From Marinomonas colpomeniae (GTDB lineage: Bacteria; Pseudomonadota; Gammaproteobacteria; Pseudomonadales; Marinomonadaceae): DNA of 64,000 nt. Under the pieces are notes generated by a model. That model had not been told where the DNA came from, searched no databases, and saw only the letters and a program-made list of their open reading frames with translations. The position numbers and the translations under genes are program-made. Each line of letters opens with the position of its first letter. Positions within the stretch are counted from its first letter, which is position 1. The stretch covers positions 1-64,000 of the forward strand of contig NZ_JACYFC010000007.1 in assembly GCF_014803385.1 (NCBI RefSeq), in the 5' to 3' direction. This document shows positions 54,390-63,963 of the stretch, piece after piece.

Positions 54390-55586
54390 TTATAAGCCCA
54401 TATTGTTATGAATACGATAAAACAAAGCTTTTAGATATTCTGTTTCTTCAATGCCTGAATGAACAGGGTGATCTGGCGCTTGTGTACCGCGATAAATCAA
54501 TTGAGAAAAACGTTCTAGCTGACGACTATTACTACGAATAATATCCTGTAACCGAGCCGTTTCTAGATGCATAGAACAAGACCCTGTCACTAGCACACCA
54601 CCTTTAGCCACTAATCTCATCGCTAACTGATTAGCTCGATGATAAGCACCTTCACCCGCTTTAATGTCTTTTCGACGAGCAATAAAAGCAGGCGGATCCA
54701 TAATAACTACATCAAAGCGCTCTTTGTCTTCAATCAAAGAAGACATTGCTTCAAATGCATCACCATGCATTAAGTTGGCGTCACCTTCGTATTGGTTTAG
54801 CTTTAAATTGGCGTCTACATGACCTAATGCACTCTCAGAGGAGTCAATAAAAGTCACATCCGTTGCACCGGCAGAAGCCGCTTGTACACCCCAGCCACCA
54901 ACATAAGAGAAAACATCTAAAACTCGCTTGCCATCACAAAAAGTTTGCATGGTTTTGCGGTTTTCGCGATGGTCATAAAACCAACCTGTTTTTTGTCCAT
55001 CCCAAACTGGAGCTTGGAACAGAACATCGTTTTCTTGTAAGAACACTAATTCAGGTACAGTACCAAAAGCTTCTTCAACATAGGTTTCTAAACCTTCAAT
55101 TTGACGCATTTTACCGTCGTTCTTCATTAGAATCGCGGTAGGTTTGATCACATCTTGCAAGGCTTCAATAATTTCGTTTTTTACACGTTCCATTCCAGCT
55201 GTTGATATTTGCACTACTAAAATATCTGCAAAACGATCAACAACCAAACCAGACAATCCATCAGAGTCGCCAAAAACCAAGCGATAATAAGGCGCAGGGT
55301 AGGTTAATTCACGTAACGATAAGGCGATTTTAAGACGGTGGACAAGAAGAGACTTATTTAAAAAAGTGTCTGTGCTGCGACTTACAAGACGACCACAAAT
55401 TAATGTGTTCGGATTAATGGTCGCAATACCAAGCGGCTTACCCTGTGCTGTTTCGACAACAACCTGATCCCCTGGTGTAAATTGCTTTAATGGCGTCTCT
55501 GAAGTATTTACTTCATTGCTATAAATCCATTGATGCCCAGCTCTAAGTCGGCGATCAGCCTGACCTTTTAGTCGAATAACACTCAC
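54390..55586 (-). CDS. rlmI: 23S rRNA (cytosine(1962)-C5)-methyltransferase RlmI
   Basis: 398 residues: an N-terminal PUA domain (VIRLKGQADRRLRAGHQWIY, SNEVN), then a Rossmann methyltransferase with KTGWFYDHRENRKTM, VLDVFSYVGGWGVQAASAGA and the catalytic region VIMDPPAFIARRKD and GSCSMH. This is the RlmI/YccW arrangement. Single gene, with its own terminator downstream. Confidence 0.93.
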   Translation of the reverse strand: MSVIRLKGQADRRLRAGHQWIYSNEVNTSETPLKQFTPGDQVVVETAQGKPLGIATINPNTLICGRLVSRSTDTFLNKSLLVHRLKIALSLRELTYPAPYYRLVFGDSDGLSGLVVDRFADILVVQISTAGMERVKNEIIEALQDVIKPTAILMKNDGKMRQIEGLETYVEEAFGTVPELVFLQENDVLFQAPVWDGQKTGWFYDHRENRKTMQTFCDGKRVLDVFSYVGGWGVQAASAGATDVTFIDSSESALGHVDANLKLNQYEGDANLMHGDAFEAMSSLIEDKERFDVVIMDPPAFIARRKDIKAGEGAYHRANQLAMRLVAKGGVLVTGSCSMHLETARLQDIIRSNSRQLERFSQLIYRGTQAPDHPVHSGIEETEYLKALFYRIHNNMGL

Positions 55587-55656
55587 AGTTTTTCACCTAG
55601 TACATTTAAAAACGCTATTATAAAGACTCTAAATTCAATTGCTATGAAAAAGGCTC

Positions 55657-56730
55657 TTAGCGAGGAAACATCACCAAATGATCAAGGTGAACGCTTAAAC
55701 CAATTTCTTGGCCAACTAGGTGATTATGATGAGAAGAGGCAAAACAATAGACAATTTTTTCAGATGATAATTTCACTCTATATAAGAAATGTGAACCTCT
55801 AAATAGCTTACTGACAATCACTCCCACAAACTCACTATCATCATCATGTAAAATATCATCAGGACGAATCAATAAATCCACTTCAGTATTGTCAGCAAAA
55901 CCATGATCTAAATCTCCACGAATAGTCCCTAAATCGGAATGAACACAATCAGGGCCACACACAGTTGCTGACAAGAAATCACCATGCCCAATAAAGCCCG
56001 CTACAAAGTGCGTCTCAGGTTCATGGTAAATTTGATACGGCGAACCTGTTTGATGAATAACGCCAGCATCCATAACAGACACCTGATCCGCCATAGCAAA
56101 GGCTTCCATTTGGTCATGTGTCACCAACAATGCACTCATTTTTTCATGTTGCAATATTTTACGGATATCGGGTACTAGCTCTTCTCTTAATTTTGCATCT
56201 AGACCAGAAAAAGGCTCATCCATTAATAACAATCTTGGCTTAGGGGCTATCGCTCGGGCTAATGCAACTCGCTGTTGCTGCCCACCAGAAAGTGAGTGCG
56301 GGTAACGACTCTGAAAACCAGACAAACCAACCAAACTCAATAAATGGTCGACACGTTCTTGTGCACTTTCTTTCGTCCAAGTAGATAGGCCAAATGCAAT
56401 ATTTTGTGCGATAGTCAGGTGTGGAAATAACGCAATATCTTGAAAGACCATACCTATATAGCGATGTTCTGGACTCACGGTATGGGAAGTACTAGAGATA
56501 ACTTCACCATCTACTTTAATATCACCTGACATTAAAGATTCAAAACCAGCGATAGCACGTAATAACGTCGATTTACCGCAACCACTTGGGCCAAGTAAAC
56601 AACCGATCTGCCCTTCTCGTAATTGAAAAGAAGCCTCTTTTACGATGGCGTTTCCATCATAACCAACCGTCACCTTGGTTAGTGTCATTTCTTTTAATGT
56701 TTCATGAGGAGGCAACGGTGTCATATTCAA
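55657..56730 (-). CDS. fbpC: Ferric iron ABC transporter, ATP-binding protein
   Basis: 357 residues. ATPase domain with Walker A LLGPSGCGKSTLLRAIAGFE, signature LSGGQQQRVALARAIAPKPR and Walker B LLLMDEPFSGLDA; C-terminal regulatory TOBE-like region from about 245. It pairs with the adjacent FbpB-type permease (gap of 2 bp) and FbpA-type binding protein. The ATPase alone could serve a different substrate; the set as a whole fits ferric iron. Confidence 0.93.
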   Translation of the reverse strand: MNMTPLPPHETLKEMTLTKVTVGYDGNAIVKEASFQLREGQIGCLLGPSGCGKSTLLRAIAGFESLMSGDIKVDGEVISSTSHTVSPEHRYIGMVFQDIALFPHLTIAQNIAFGLSTWTKESAQERVDHLLSLVGLSGFQSRYPHSLSGGQQQRVALARAIAPKPRLLLMDEPFSGLDAKLREELVPDIRKILQHEKMSALLVTHDQMEAFAMADQVSVMDAGVIHQTGSPYQIYHEPETHFVAGFIGHGDFLSATVCGPDCVHSDLGTIRGDLDHGFADNTEVDLLIRPDDILHDDDSEFVGVIVSKLFRGSHFLYRVKLSSEKIVYCFASSHHNHLVGQEIGLSVHLDHLVMFPR

Positions 56731-56732
56731 TC

Positions 56733-58412
56733 CTATTCTGCAGATTCGACTTTCGAGTGTTCAACACGTGAAGAAATAGAACGACTCAACAAAATAACAG
56801 GGGCTAACCCCACCAGCACTATCATTAAAGAAGCAGGAGCTGCATCAATCAACCTTTCGTCCGCGGCCAATTCATAAGCCCTGACAGCTAAAGTATTAAA
56901 ATTGAACGGTCGAAGCACTAACGTTGCCGGCAACTCTTTTAATACATCAACAAAGACAATCAATAAAGCGGTTAGGACAGACCCTTTAAGTAAAGGAATA
57001 TGAATACGAGTCAGAACCTTTAAAGGACTCATGCCTAACGAACGCCCAGCCATATCCATGCTCGGCTTAATTTTTCCAAGTCCATTTTGGACTGCACCCA
57101 AAGACACGGCCATAAAGCGAACAGTATAAGCAAAAAGCAAAGCGACTAAGGTGCCAGAGAAAATCAGCCCAACTTTTTCACCGCTGTAATATTTAACCAA
57201 ATCGATAATTCTGTGATCCAGCCAAGCCAAAGGCACAATAGTACCGATCGCAATAATTGTCCCTGGCAACGCATAACCTAAACCTGCAATACCAACCGAA
57301 GCACTGACACTACGATCACGATTAAGGCGAATAGCGTAGCTCAAAACCAATGCCAAAATAACCGCAATCATGGCCGCCACTCCAGCAAGGTATAATGAGT
57401 TCCAAGCCAACTGAGCAAACCTAGCATCTGGTAACTCAGCTTTAAATGCAGCCCAATAAGCCAGTACACTCACAGGAATGATAAAACCAAAGAAAATTGG
57501 AAATAGACAAAAAGCACAGGTCAGAACACCGCGACTGCCAGTGAGGTTAATACGTCGACTACTGGCTTTTTTTAAGCCAGATGCATGATAACGAATACGA
57601 TGACGAGAATATCGCTCTAACAGAATCAACACAGTTACAAACAGCAATAAAATACCGGCTAGCTGAGAAGCAGCAACTACATCACCAAATCCATAGAAGG
57701 TCCGCAGAATACCTGTTGTAAAGGTATTTACGCCAAAATATTGTACTGTGCCATAATCAGCTAACGTTTCCATTAACACTAAGGTAAGGCCTGTAACAAT
57801 GGCAGGGCGAGCAAGAGGAAGGGCAAGTTTAAAAAAAGCAGATCGCCCTGAATAGCCTAAAGTACGACTCACTTCTAGTGTGTTTTCAGATTGCTCTAAA
57901 AAGGCCGCTCGACTCATTAAATATACATAGGGATAAAGCACTAAAGTCAGCATCACGATGGCTCCGCCAAGCGAACGAACCTCAAAGAACCAATATTCTC
58001 CGTAACTCCAACCAGTGAGATCACGAATAAAAGTTTGTACAGGACCTGCAAAGTCCAAAATACCAGTGTAGGTGTAAGCAATGATATAGGCAGGCATCGC
58101 CATCGGCAGAAGTAATGCCCATGATAATAATTTACGACCAGGAAAATCGCACATACTGGTTAGCCAGGCACAAGGAACACCAATGAAAAACGCGCCAATA
58201 CCAACGCCCAACATAAGTAACAATGAATTTTGAATGTAGTCTGCCAAGACAGTTTGGTAAAGGTGTCGCCACACATCTCCGTCACCCATCAAAACGTTAA
58301 CCAGCACAACTAATATAGGTAACGACAAGGTCGCTGCAATAAAAATTGCAGCGACCTTTAACCAATTGAACTTAGGTTTGTTTGCAGAACTCGAATGAGT
58401 TAAATCAACCAT
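56733..58412 (-). CDS. fbpB: Ferric iron ABC transporter, permease
   Basis: 559-residue membrane protein with two fused permease halves, each with about six helices, as in FbpB/SfuB. The EAA loops are visible in both halves (EVSRTLGYSGRSAFFKLALP and MAGRSLGMSPLKVLTRIHIP). Lies 24 bp downstream of fbpA and 2 bp upstream of fbpC. Confidence 0.94.
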   Translation of the reverse strand: MVDLTHSSSANKPKFNWLKVAAIFIAATLSLPILVVLVNVLMGDGDVWRHLYQTVLADYIQNSLLLMLGVGIGAFFIGVPCAWLTSMCDFPGRKLLSWALLLPMAMPAYIIAYTYTGILDFAGPVQTFIRDLTGWSYGEYWFFEVRSLGGAIVMLTLVLYPYVYLMSRAAFLEQSENTLEVSRTLGYSGRSAFFKLALPLARPAIVTGLTLVLMETLADYGTVQYFGVNTFTTGILRTFYGFGDVVAASQLAGILLLFVTVLILLERYSRHRIRYHASGLKKASSRRINLTGSRGVLTCAFCLFPIFFGFIIPVSVLAYWAAFKAELPDARFAQLAWNSLYLAGVAAMIAVILALVLSYAIRLNRDRSVSASVGIAGLGYALPGTIIAIGTIVPLAWLDHRIIDLVKYYSGEKVGLIFSGTLVALLFAYTVRFMAVSLGAVQNGLGKIKPSMDMAGRSLGMSPLKVLTRIHIPLLKGSVLTALLIVFVDVLKELPATLVLRPFNFNTLAVRAYELAADERLIDAAPASLMIVLVGLAPVILLSRSISSRVEHSKVESAE

Positions 58413-58436
58413 TATTAATACAACTCATTTTAAATA

Positions 58437-59510
58437 CTATTTCCAACCACCGATATCCATTAATTCAACCGCTTCACGGTTATTAACACCTAACTGGCTT
58501 AATGAAATCGTATCTGCTCGGAACTCACCAAATGGCTCTAGCATTTCAGGCGCGCTTGCACCTTCAACAACTGGGTATTCGTTATTAACGTGGGCATACC
58601 ATTCTTGTGATGCATGATTTGTTAAAAACTCAATTAACAACTTCGCGTTTTCAATATTTGTAGCTGATGCCGTAACGCCGGCACCACTAACATTAACGTG
58701 TGTTCCACGATCACCTTTCGCTTGGTTAGGCCAAAAAGGTTTCACACTACTATATACTTTTCTGTCGTCTGCATTAGCACTTTGACCTAAACGACCAAAG
58801 TAATAAGTATTTGCTAACGTCAAATCACATACACCTGCTGAAACGGCTTTAAGTAAATCGACATCACCACCAAATGGAGGTCGAGCGAGATTAGAAACCA
58901 CCCCCTTAATCCAAGCCTGTGTTTTTTCACGTCCATCTGCTTCTAACATTGAAGCGACTAACGATTGGTTATAAATATTTCCTGATGAACGAACACAAAT
59001 GCGCCCTTTCCATTTTGAATGAGAAAGGTCTTCATAAGTAGAAAGATCAGATTCAGACACTTTTTTAGGGTTGTAAAAAATCACACGAGCTCTTTGAGAA
59101 AGACCAAACCACTGTCCATCAACATCACGCAAGTTACTTGGAATGTTTGCGTCTAATACATCACTCTGTATCGATTGTAGAACACCGGCACTTTTAGCAC
59201 GATGTAGACGACCTGCATCCACCGTAATAAAAATATCTGCAGGGCTCGCGTCACCTTCTGCACGTAAACGACTTAACAAGGCATCAGCAGAACCTGTGAT
59301 CAAATTAACAACAACATCATTTTCTTCAGCAAAAGTATCAAGCACAGGGGCAATCAAAGACTCTTTACGTGCTGAATAAATGTTCAATTCGCCTTTAGCC
59401 TGCAAACTTGTAGAAACAAGTAGAGGAAACGCTAACGCAATAAATCCAATACCGCCCAACAAAGATTGACCACTTGTCTTGTTAACTACACCACGTAACT
59501 TCACTGACAT
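58437..59510 (-). CDS. fbpA: Ferric iron ABC transporter, periplasmic binding protein
   Basis: 357 residues. Signal-peptide-like N-terminus (hydrophobic 17-38, STSLQAKG cleavage region). Mature start ELNIYSARKE and the tyrosine pair Tyr236-Tyr237 in LANTYYFGRLG, which ligates Fe3+ in FbpA/FutA-type proteins. First gene of fbpABC. A Fur-like site lies about 120 bp upstream, so iron repression is likely. Confidence 0.94.
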   Translation of the reverse strand: MSVKLRGVVNKTSGQSLLGGIGFIALAFPLLVSTSLQAKGELNIYSARKESLIAPVLDTFAEENDVVVNLITGSADALLSRLRAEGDASPADIFITVDAGRLHRAKSAGVLQSIQSDVLDANIPSNLRDVDGQWFGLSQRARVIFYNPKKVSESDLSTYEDLSHSKWKGRICVRSSGNIYNQSLVASMLEADGREKTQAWIKGVVSNLARPPFGGDVDLLKAVSAGVCDLTLANTYYFGRLGQSANADDRKVYSSVKPFWPNQAKGDRGTHVNVSGAGVTASATNIENAKLLIEFLTNHASQEWYAHVNNEYPVVEGASAPEMLEPFGEFRADTISLSQLGVNNREAVELMDIGGWK

Positions 59511-59630
59511 ACGAACCTCTCACTTACTTGAAAATAATATCGATGCGCTTCACGCAAAAAGTATCGAGTTCTAGAAATAGAACCATAAAAATAGAGTCGA
59601 GAAATTAACACAACAAGAGATTAAACACTA

Positions 59631-59653
59631 GCGATTCTCATTCAATGATAAGG
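59631..59653 (-). promoter_or_regulatory. Fur-box-like site upstream of fbpABC
   Basis: The minus strand reads TTATCATTGAATGAGAATCG, with the typical AATGAGAATC core of Fur sites. Position is right for control of fbpABC. The match to the 19-bp consensus is partial. Confidence 0.55.
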
Positions 59654-59685
59654 AAGTTATAGGAAGTAAAATTAAGAAAAAATAG

Positions 59686-59716
59686 AAAATAAACCTATAA
59701 TTGATAGGTTTATTTT
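59686..59716 (-). terminator. Terminator after the HDOD gene
   Basis: Perfect 13-bp arms AAAATAAACCTAT / ATAGGTTTATTTT with a 5-base loop, 31 nt past the stop codon of the HDOD gene on the minus strand. Confidence 0.85.
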
Positions 59717-59747
59717 AATAGCTAAAGCACAAGTCACTTTGACAAGA

Positions 59748-60575
59748 TTAGTCCAACAGCAACCTTAGTTCATCACCAATAATAAGGGCATCATCCAGTT
59801 CATAAACAATGCCTTCTGATAATCCTGCCGCTTTTGCAACCGCCGCAGGAAAACCTTCACGGACCAAATCGTAGTCTCTATCATTACGTATGCAGGCATT
59901 AAGATAGCAAGCCAAATTCAGTATGCATGGCAAGGCTTGAGGCTCATCATCTGAAAATGGCCTTTTATGAAACTTTACAGCATCGCCAATGGTTGATGGG
60001 AACTTCCATAAATCCATTAGAGCTTTGCCTGCGTCTTGAGAAGTAAAACCTAATAAGTCCAATTCAGCTTTAACTCGGCCAGCTTTACGATTCGAAACCA
60101 AAGTTTGAATATCTTGTGCTATTTCTGGCTCAGTAAGGTGCAACAATAAACGACCTATATTATGAACAATACCAACAGTAAAGGCTTCATCAGCCTCTAC
60201 TAATGGTGTACGTTTAGCGAACCATTGAGATAGCTCAGCTACACGAAAAGAATCTTGCCAAAACTCGGTAAGATTAATGCCATCTACTTTGGTTACTGAA
60301 TTAGAAAAACCAGACGCAATAACTAATGTTTTCAGCTTATCCATGCCTAATAAAACAGTCGCTTCATCTATTGAAGAAATTTTTCTAGATAGGCCAAAAT
60401 AAGCAGAGTTCACAACTCGCAATACTTTCAATGAAATAGTTTGGTCACGCGCTACTCGTTCGGAAATGTCTGAATATTTTACGTTAGGATCACTTAAAAG
60501 CTGAATGAGTTCACGGACAACATCAGGAACATTAGGAAGCTTATCGGTTTTCTTAAGAAGGTCTTGGACTTGCAT
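59748..60575 (-). CDS. HDOD domain protein
   Basis: 275-residue stand-alone HDOD domain (about 10-205), a degenerate HD-like fold without phosphohydrolase residues: KTDKLPNVPDVVRELIQLLS, LKVLRVVNSAYFGLSRKISS, AFTVGIVHNIGRLLLHL. Such proteins act as signalling adaptors; function here is unknown. Monocistronic, with a terminator downstream and the ubi gene upstream on the same strand after a 128-bp gap. Confidence 0.88.
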   Translation of the reverse strand: MQVQDLLKKTDKLPNVPDVVRELIQLLSDPNVKYSDISERVARDQTISLKVLRVVNSAYFGLSRKISSIDEATVLLGMDKLKTLVIASGFSNSVTKVDGINLTEFWQDSFRVAELSQWFAKRTPLVEADEAFTVGIVHNIGRLLLHLTEPEIAQDIQTLVSNRKAGRVKAELDLLGFTSQDAGKALMDLWKFPSTIGDAVKFHKRPFSDDEPQALPCILNLACYLNACIRNDRDYDLVREGFPAAVAKAAGLSEGIVYELDDALIIGDELRLLLD

Positions 60576-60703
60576 GCCATATAGCCTTTGTTCTGGTTGT
60601 TATATGTTTTTAGAGTGCCTTATAGACTATGACAATCGATAATTTTTGCAATAGCCAATAAGTAACATTTAGAAAGCGAGCGCTAGTTTTTTAATAAAAA
60701 CAT

Positions 60704-61909
60704 TCAGGAAAAAGTCACTAGACCTGCAGCGCGAGCAATCAGTTTTTTCTTCAAAGAGGTATTACAATCGAAGCTTTTCATGCCTGTATTTCTCAATTGT
60801 ACAACGAAGGGGTGTTGCGTCGAAAACAACCTTTTGAATGTCTCCATACCTGCCGCCATTGCAATATTATCTAACATACGAGCGCGCTGATACCGTCTCA
60901 ACACCTTACTTGAACCAAGACACTCGCCTCGTTTATGCGCTTTACTCAAGGCTTCGACCAAAGCCTTAACATCGGAGAAGCCTAAGTTCGCACCTTGACC
61001 AGCCAGAGGATGAATCGTGTGGGCGGCATCACCAATCAAAGCAATGCCTGGTTTCACGTATTCTTTTGCATGCCTTTGACGCAATGGAATGGCTTGTCTA
61101 GAACGCGTAATAGCAAGCACTTCAAAGCGTTTGTTAATCGCATAATGTACACGACTACAAAAGGCATCATCCGACAATGTTTTTAAAATACTCGCTTCTT
61201 TAGGAGGGACACACCAAACAATAGAAACAAAATGCCTATCACCTACAACGGGCAGAGGTAAAAATGCTAACACGCCTTCTTCACCAAAACTTTGCCACGC
61301 CGTATTATTGTGAGATTGATCAATTTCAATAGTCGCGGCAATAGCAGTATGACCATAATCCCATTCGACTGTATCAAAATAATTTTCTGAGCGAAGCTTG
61401 GAAGCACCGCCATCGGCGGCCACCAACACTTGTGATTCAAGTCGATCTCCAGACAGTAAATCGACTTTCGCACCACTTTCACTTAATTCATAAGATGCCA
61501 ATGCATTATCGAAATACAAATCAACATTTTGATTACTCTGTATCTGCTTAATCATTTGTTGGCTTAAAACAGTATTTTCAACTAAATCACCCAATTCAGA
61601 CATGGCAGCTGAGCCAGCGTTGAAATCGATATAACCTGAACCAAGGCCATCCCAAACCACAATATTGTCATAAGTAGCAACTCGACCTTGTGGAATATTT
61701 TGCCAAACGTCAGCAGATTCTAATAATGCTTTTGACTGACTGGAAATAGCACTCACTCTGGCATCATAAGCTGGCGGAGTTGAGAGTGTGTAATCGCCAT
61801 TATGCTTATCAATAAGCGCAACACGTAAAGAAGATTTAGCCAAAAGTATCGCCGATAGCGCGCCAACCATCCCAGCACCTACTATAATTACATCGTACGA
61901 TTTAGCCAT
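60704..61909 (-). CDS. UbiI/UbiH-family FAD-dependent hydroxylase (ubiquinone synthesis)
   Basis: 401 residues of the UbiH/UbiF/VisC family: FAD motif VIIVGAGMVGALSAILLAKS, the DG motif VAADGGASKLRS and GD motif ALIGDAAHTIHPLAGQGANL. Internal features such as DARVSAISSQSKALLES, VWDGLGSGYIDF, LGDLVENTVL and GVLAFLPL..SIVW fit UbiI (VisC, C5-hydroxylase) better than UbiH. In many relatives pepP is followed by both ubiH and ubiI; only one gene is here. It lies 57 bp after pepP on the same strand. UbiI, UbiF and UbiH overlap in function between lineages, so the exact step is uncertain. Confidence 0.85.
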   Translation of the reverse strand: MAKSYDVIIVGAGMVGALSAILLAKSSLRVALIDKHNGDYTLSTPPAYDARVSAISSQSKALLESADVWQNIPQGRVATYDNIVVWDGLGSGYIDFNAGSAAMSELGDLVENTVLSQQMIKQIQSNQNVDLYFDNALASYELSESGAKVDLLSGDRLESQVLVAADGGASKLRSENYFDTVEWDYGHTAIAATIEIDQSHNNTAWQSFGEEGVLAFLPLPVVGDRHFVSIVWCVPPKEASILKTLSDDAFCSRVHYAINKRFEVLAITRSRQAIPLRQRHAKEYVKPGIALIGDAAHTIHPLAGQGANLGFSDVKALVEALSKAHKRGECLGSSKVLRRYQRARMLDNIAMAAGMETFKRLFSTQHPFVVQLRNTGMKSFDCNTSLKKKLIARAAGLVTFS

Positions 61910-61966
61910 CTTTTCATTACTCCAGTCTGCTGTTTATTCGACTTAATAACTCTTATATTCAATAAC

Positions 61967-63274
61967 TTAACGACTTTGAGCCATTAAGGCTTCAATGTCT
62001 CTAATTTCTTTTGCTAGGCCATGAGTTAAAACATATGGGCCATCAGCACGAATAAGAACATCGTCTTCAATGCGAATGCCTATACCTCGCCATTTTTCAT
62101 CTACTGACTTATTGTCCGCGGAAACATACAGCCCCGGCTCAATGGTTAGCACCATGCCCACTTCAAGCAAACGAGATTCACCTGCTATTTTATAAGCACC
62201 ACAATCATGAACATCTAAGCCCAACCAATGCCCTGTATTATGCATATAAAAATCTCGATATGCCTTGCTTTCGATCAGGAGATCTACATCGCCGCTTAAT
62301 AAACCGTGAGCAACCAGTCCCTCTGTTAGCGTCCGTACCGCTGCGTTGTGACAAGCCTCATAAGGGTTACCAACTGTTAAATGTTTCATGCCCGCATAAT
62401 AGGCATCTAACACAACTTGATACAAAGTAGCTTGAGGTTCACTAAATTTACCATTCGCAGGAAAAGTACGAGTAATATCGGCCGCGTAACAACCTAACTC
62501 GGCACCCGCATCAATCAGTATTAAATCACCGTCTTTAATAAGTTCATCATTTTTAACGTAATGCAAAATACAGGCATTACTTCCAGAGGCAACAATATTG
62601 TTATACGCTGGTTGACGAGCACCGGATTTCATAAAGACGTAATTCAATTCTGCTTCTAGCTGATATTCCTTCATATTTGGGCGAACTGAACGCATTGCCT
62701 GCTTGTGTGCTTCCACACTTATTTGTGCTGCAGCTTCCATAATCGCGACTTCTTCTACATCTTTGAATAAGCGCATTTCAGCAATAAAAGGCCCAACGTC
62801 CGTGAATTGTGTTGGAGCAATTGCGCCTGCTCTTGCACGGGCGGCTAGTGCATCTCGCCAACCAGCAATTTTTTCACGCAACACACTGTCATTAAATAAG
62901 TAGACAACATTAGCTGTGCCATTTAACGCGGTCACCATTACATCATCTAATTGATCAAGATCCGCAGCATCATTCGCACCAAAGTTTTTTATCGCTCCTT
63001 GCTTACCAAAACGAAAACCTTCCCATTGCTCTTTTTCTGGGTCTTTCGGTAAAGTAACTAGAGTCATTTCACCGTCGGAACCAATTATTGCGTAAGCACT
63101 TGGTTCAGGGAAGCCAGTCAGATAAAAGAAACTACTATGAGGCCGAAACTCATACTCACAATCATTATTGCGGGTCGCTAACTCACCAGTACGGATAACT
63201 ACCACACTATTCTCCGGAAGCGACTGCATTAAACGCTCACGGCGGGATTGATAAGTTTGAGTGTCTATTTTCAT
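61967..63274 (-). CDS. pepP: Xaa-Pro aminopeptidase
   Basis: 435 residues: N-terminal creatinase-like domain (RRERLMQSLPENSVVVIRTG, EYEFRPHSSFFYLTGFPEP), and a pita-bread metallopeptidase domain with metal ligands in LILIDAGAELGCYAADITRT, HNTGHWLGLDVHD, LTIEPGLY and GIRIEDDVLI. It removes an N-terminal residue preceding proline. The UPF0149-pepP-ubi order is a common gammaproteobacterial block. Gap of 64 bp to the UPF0149 gene. Confidence 0.96.
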   Translation of the reverse strand: MKIDTQTYQSRRERLMQSLPENSVVVIRTGELATRNNDCEYEFRPHSSFFYLTGFPEPSAYAIIGSDGEMTLVTLPKDPEKEQWEGFRFGKQGAIKNFGANDAADLDQLDDVMVTALNGTANVVYLFNDSVLREKIAGWRDALAARARAGAIAPTQFTDVGPFIAEMRLFKDVEEVAIMEAAAQISVEAHKQAMRSVRPNMKEYQLEAELNYVFMKSGARQPAYNNIVASGSNACILHYVKNDELIKDGDLILIDAGAELGCYAADITRTFPANGKFSEPQATLYQVVLDAYYAGMKHLTVGNPYEACHNAAVRTLTEGLVAHGLLSGDVDLLIESKAYRDFYMHNTGHWLGLDVHDCGAYKIAGESRLLEVGMVLTIEPGLYVSADNKSVDEKWRGIGIRIEDDVLIRADGPYVLTHGLAKEIRDIEALMAQSR

Positions 63275-63338
63275 AAAAAGTCTCGTTTCGATTGTCTACA
63301 TAAAATAAATAAACGGATACTGACCACAGCATCAAATA

Positions 63339-63929
63339 TTAATGTACTGGATTAGTCTTGGTATGATCAATATTTGGATTAACATCATGATGCTCGGAAT
63401 ACATCATCATTGAGGACAATCGAACATATTCAACCAATTCTGTTAGATCCATTTCATTATCATTGTTATTTTCCATTGCTTCCATTTCTGCTTGCATTGC
63501 AGATATATTCGCAAAGTCTCTTAGTATTTGTTTTGTTTCATCTGACAGTGTATTTTTCTGACCAGATAAACCATATCCAGCCAAAAAACCGTGCGCCCAT
63601 TGCGATAAAGTAACGCCTCGCTCACAAAGGTCTGCATCTTCATCAGAAATACTAGGTACAAGTGCATACTCACCATTCTGAAACAAGGTTAGAGTCGCTG
63701 TATAAAGTTCCACAATAACAGCTCGACTTGAATCGTCTTTCCACCCTTCAATATCACAGAAATTAACAACCATAGACAGCCAATCTTCTAATAACAGGGT
63801 AACGCCAGACGCAAGATAGCCACATAATTGACCGTGCAATTCAGCAGGTGACGCAGCTATAGATTCTGCAACAAAGACGTCAGCTATTAGATCAAAGTCT
63901 AATGCGTCTTTTAACATTTCCGTGGACAT
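63339..63929 (-). CDS. UPF0149 (YgfB) family protein
   Basis: 196 residues. Diagnostic stretches are ELHGQLCGYLASGV, the acidic ISDEDADLCERGVTLSQWAH and GFLAGYGLSGQKNTLSD, and a mostly helical, acidic C-terminus (NNDNEMDLTELVEYVRLS). YgfB is known in Pseudomonas aeruginosa to restrain expression of stress genes, but a general function is not settled. First gene of the UPF0149-pepP-ubi unit. Confidence 0.9.
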   Translation of the reverse strand: MSTEMLKDALDFDLIADVFVAESIAASPAELHGQLCGYLASGVTLLLEDWLSMVVNFCDIEGWKDDSSRAVIVELYTATLTLFQNGEYALVPSISDEDADLCERGVTLSQWAHGFLAGYGLSGQKNTLSDETKQILRDFANISAMQAEMEAMENNNDNEMDLTELVEYVRLSSMMMYSEHHDVNPNIDHTKTNPVH

Positions 63930-63963
63930 ATTCGATCTACCTTTCTATTCAATTCGTTGTATA

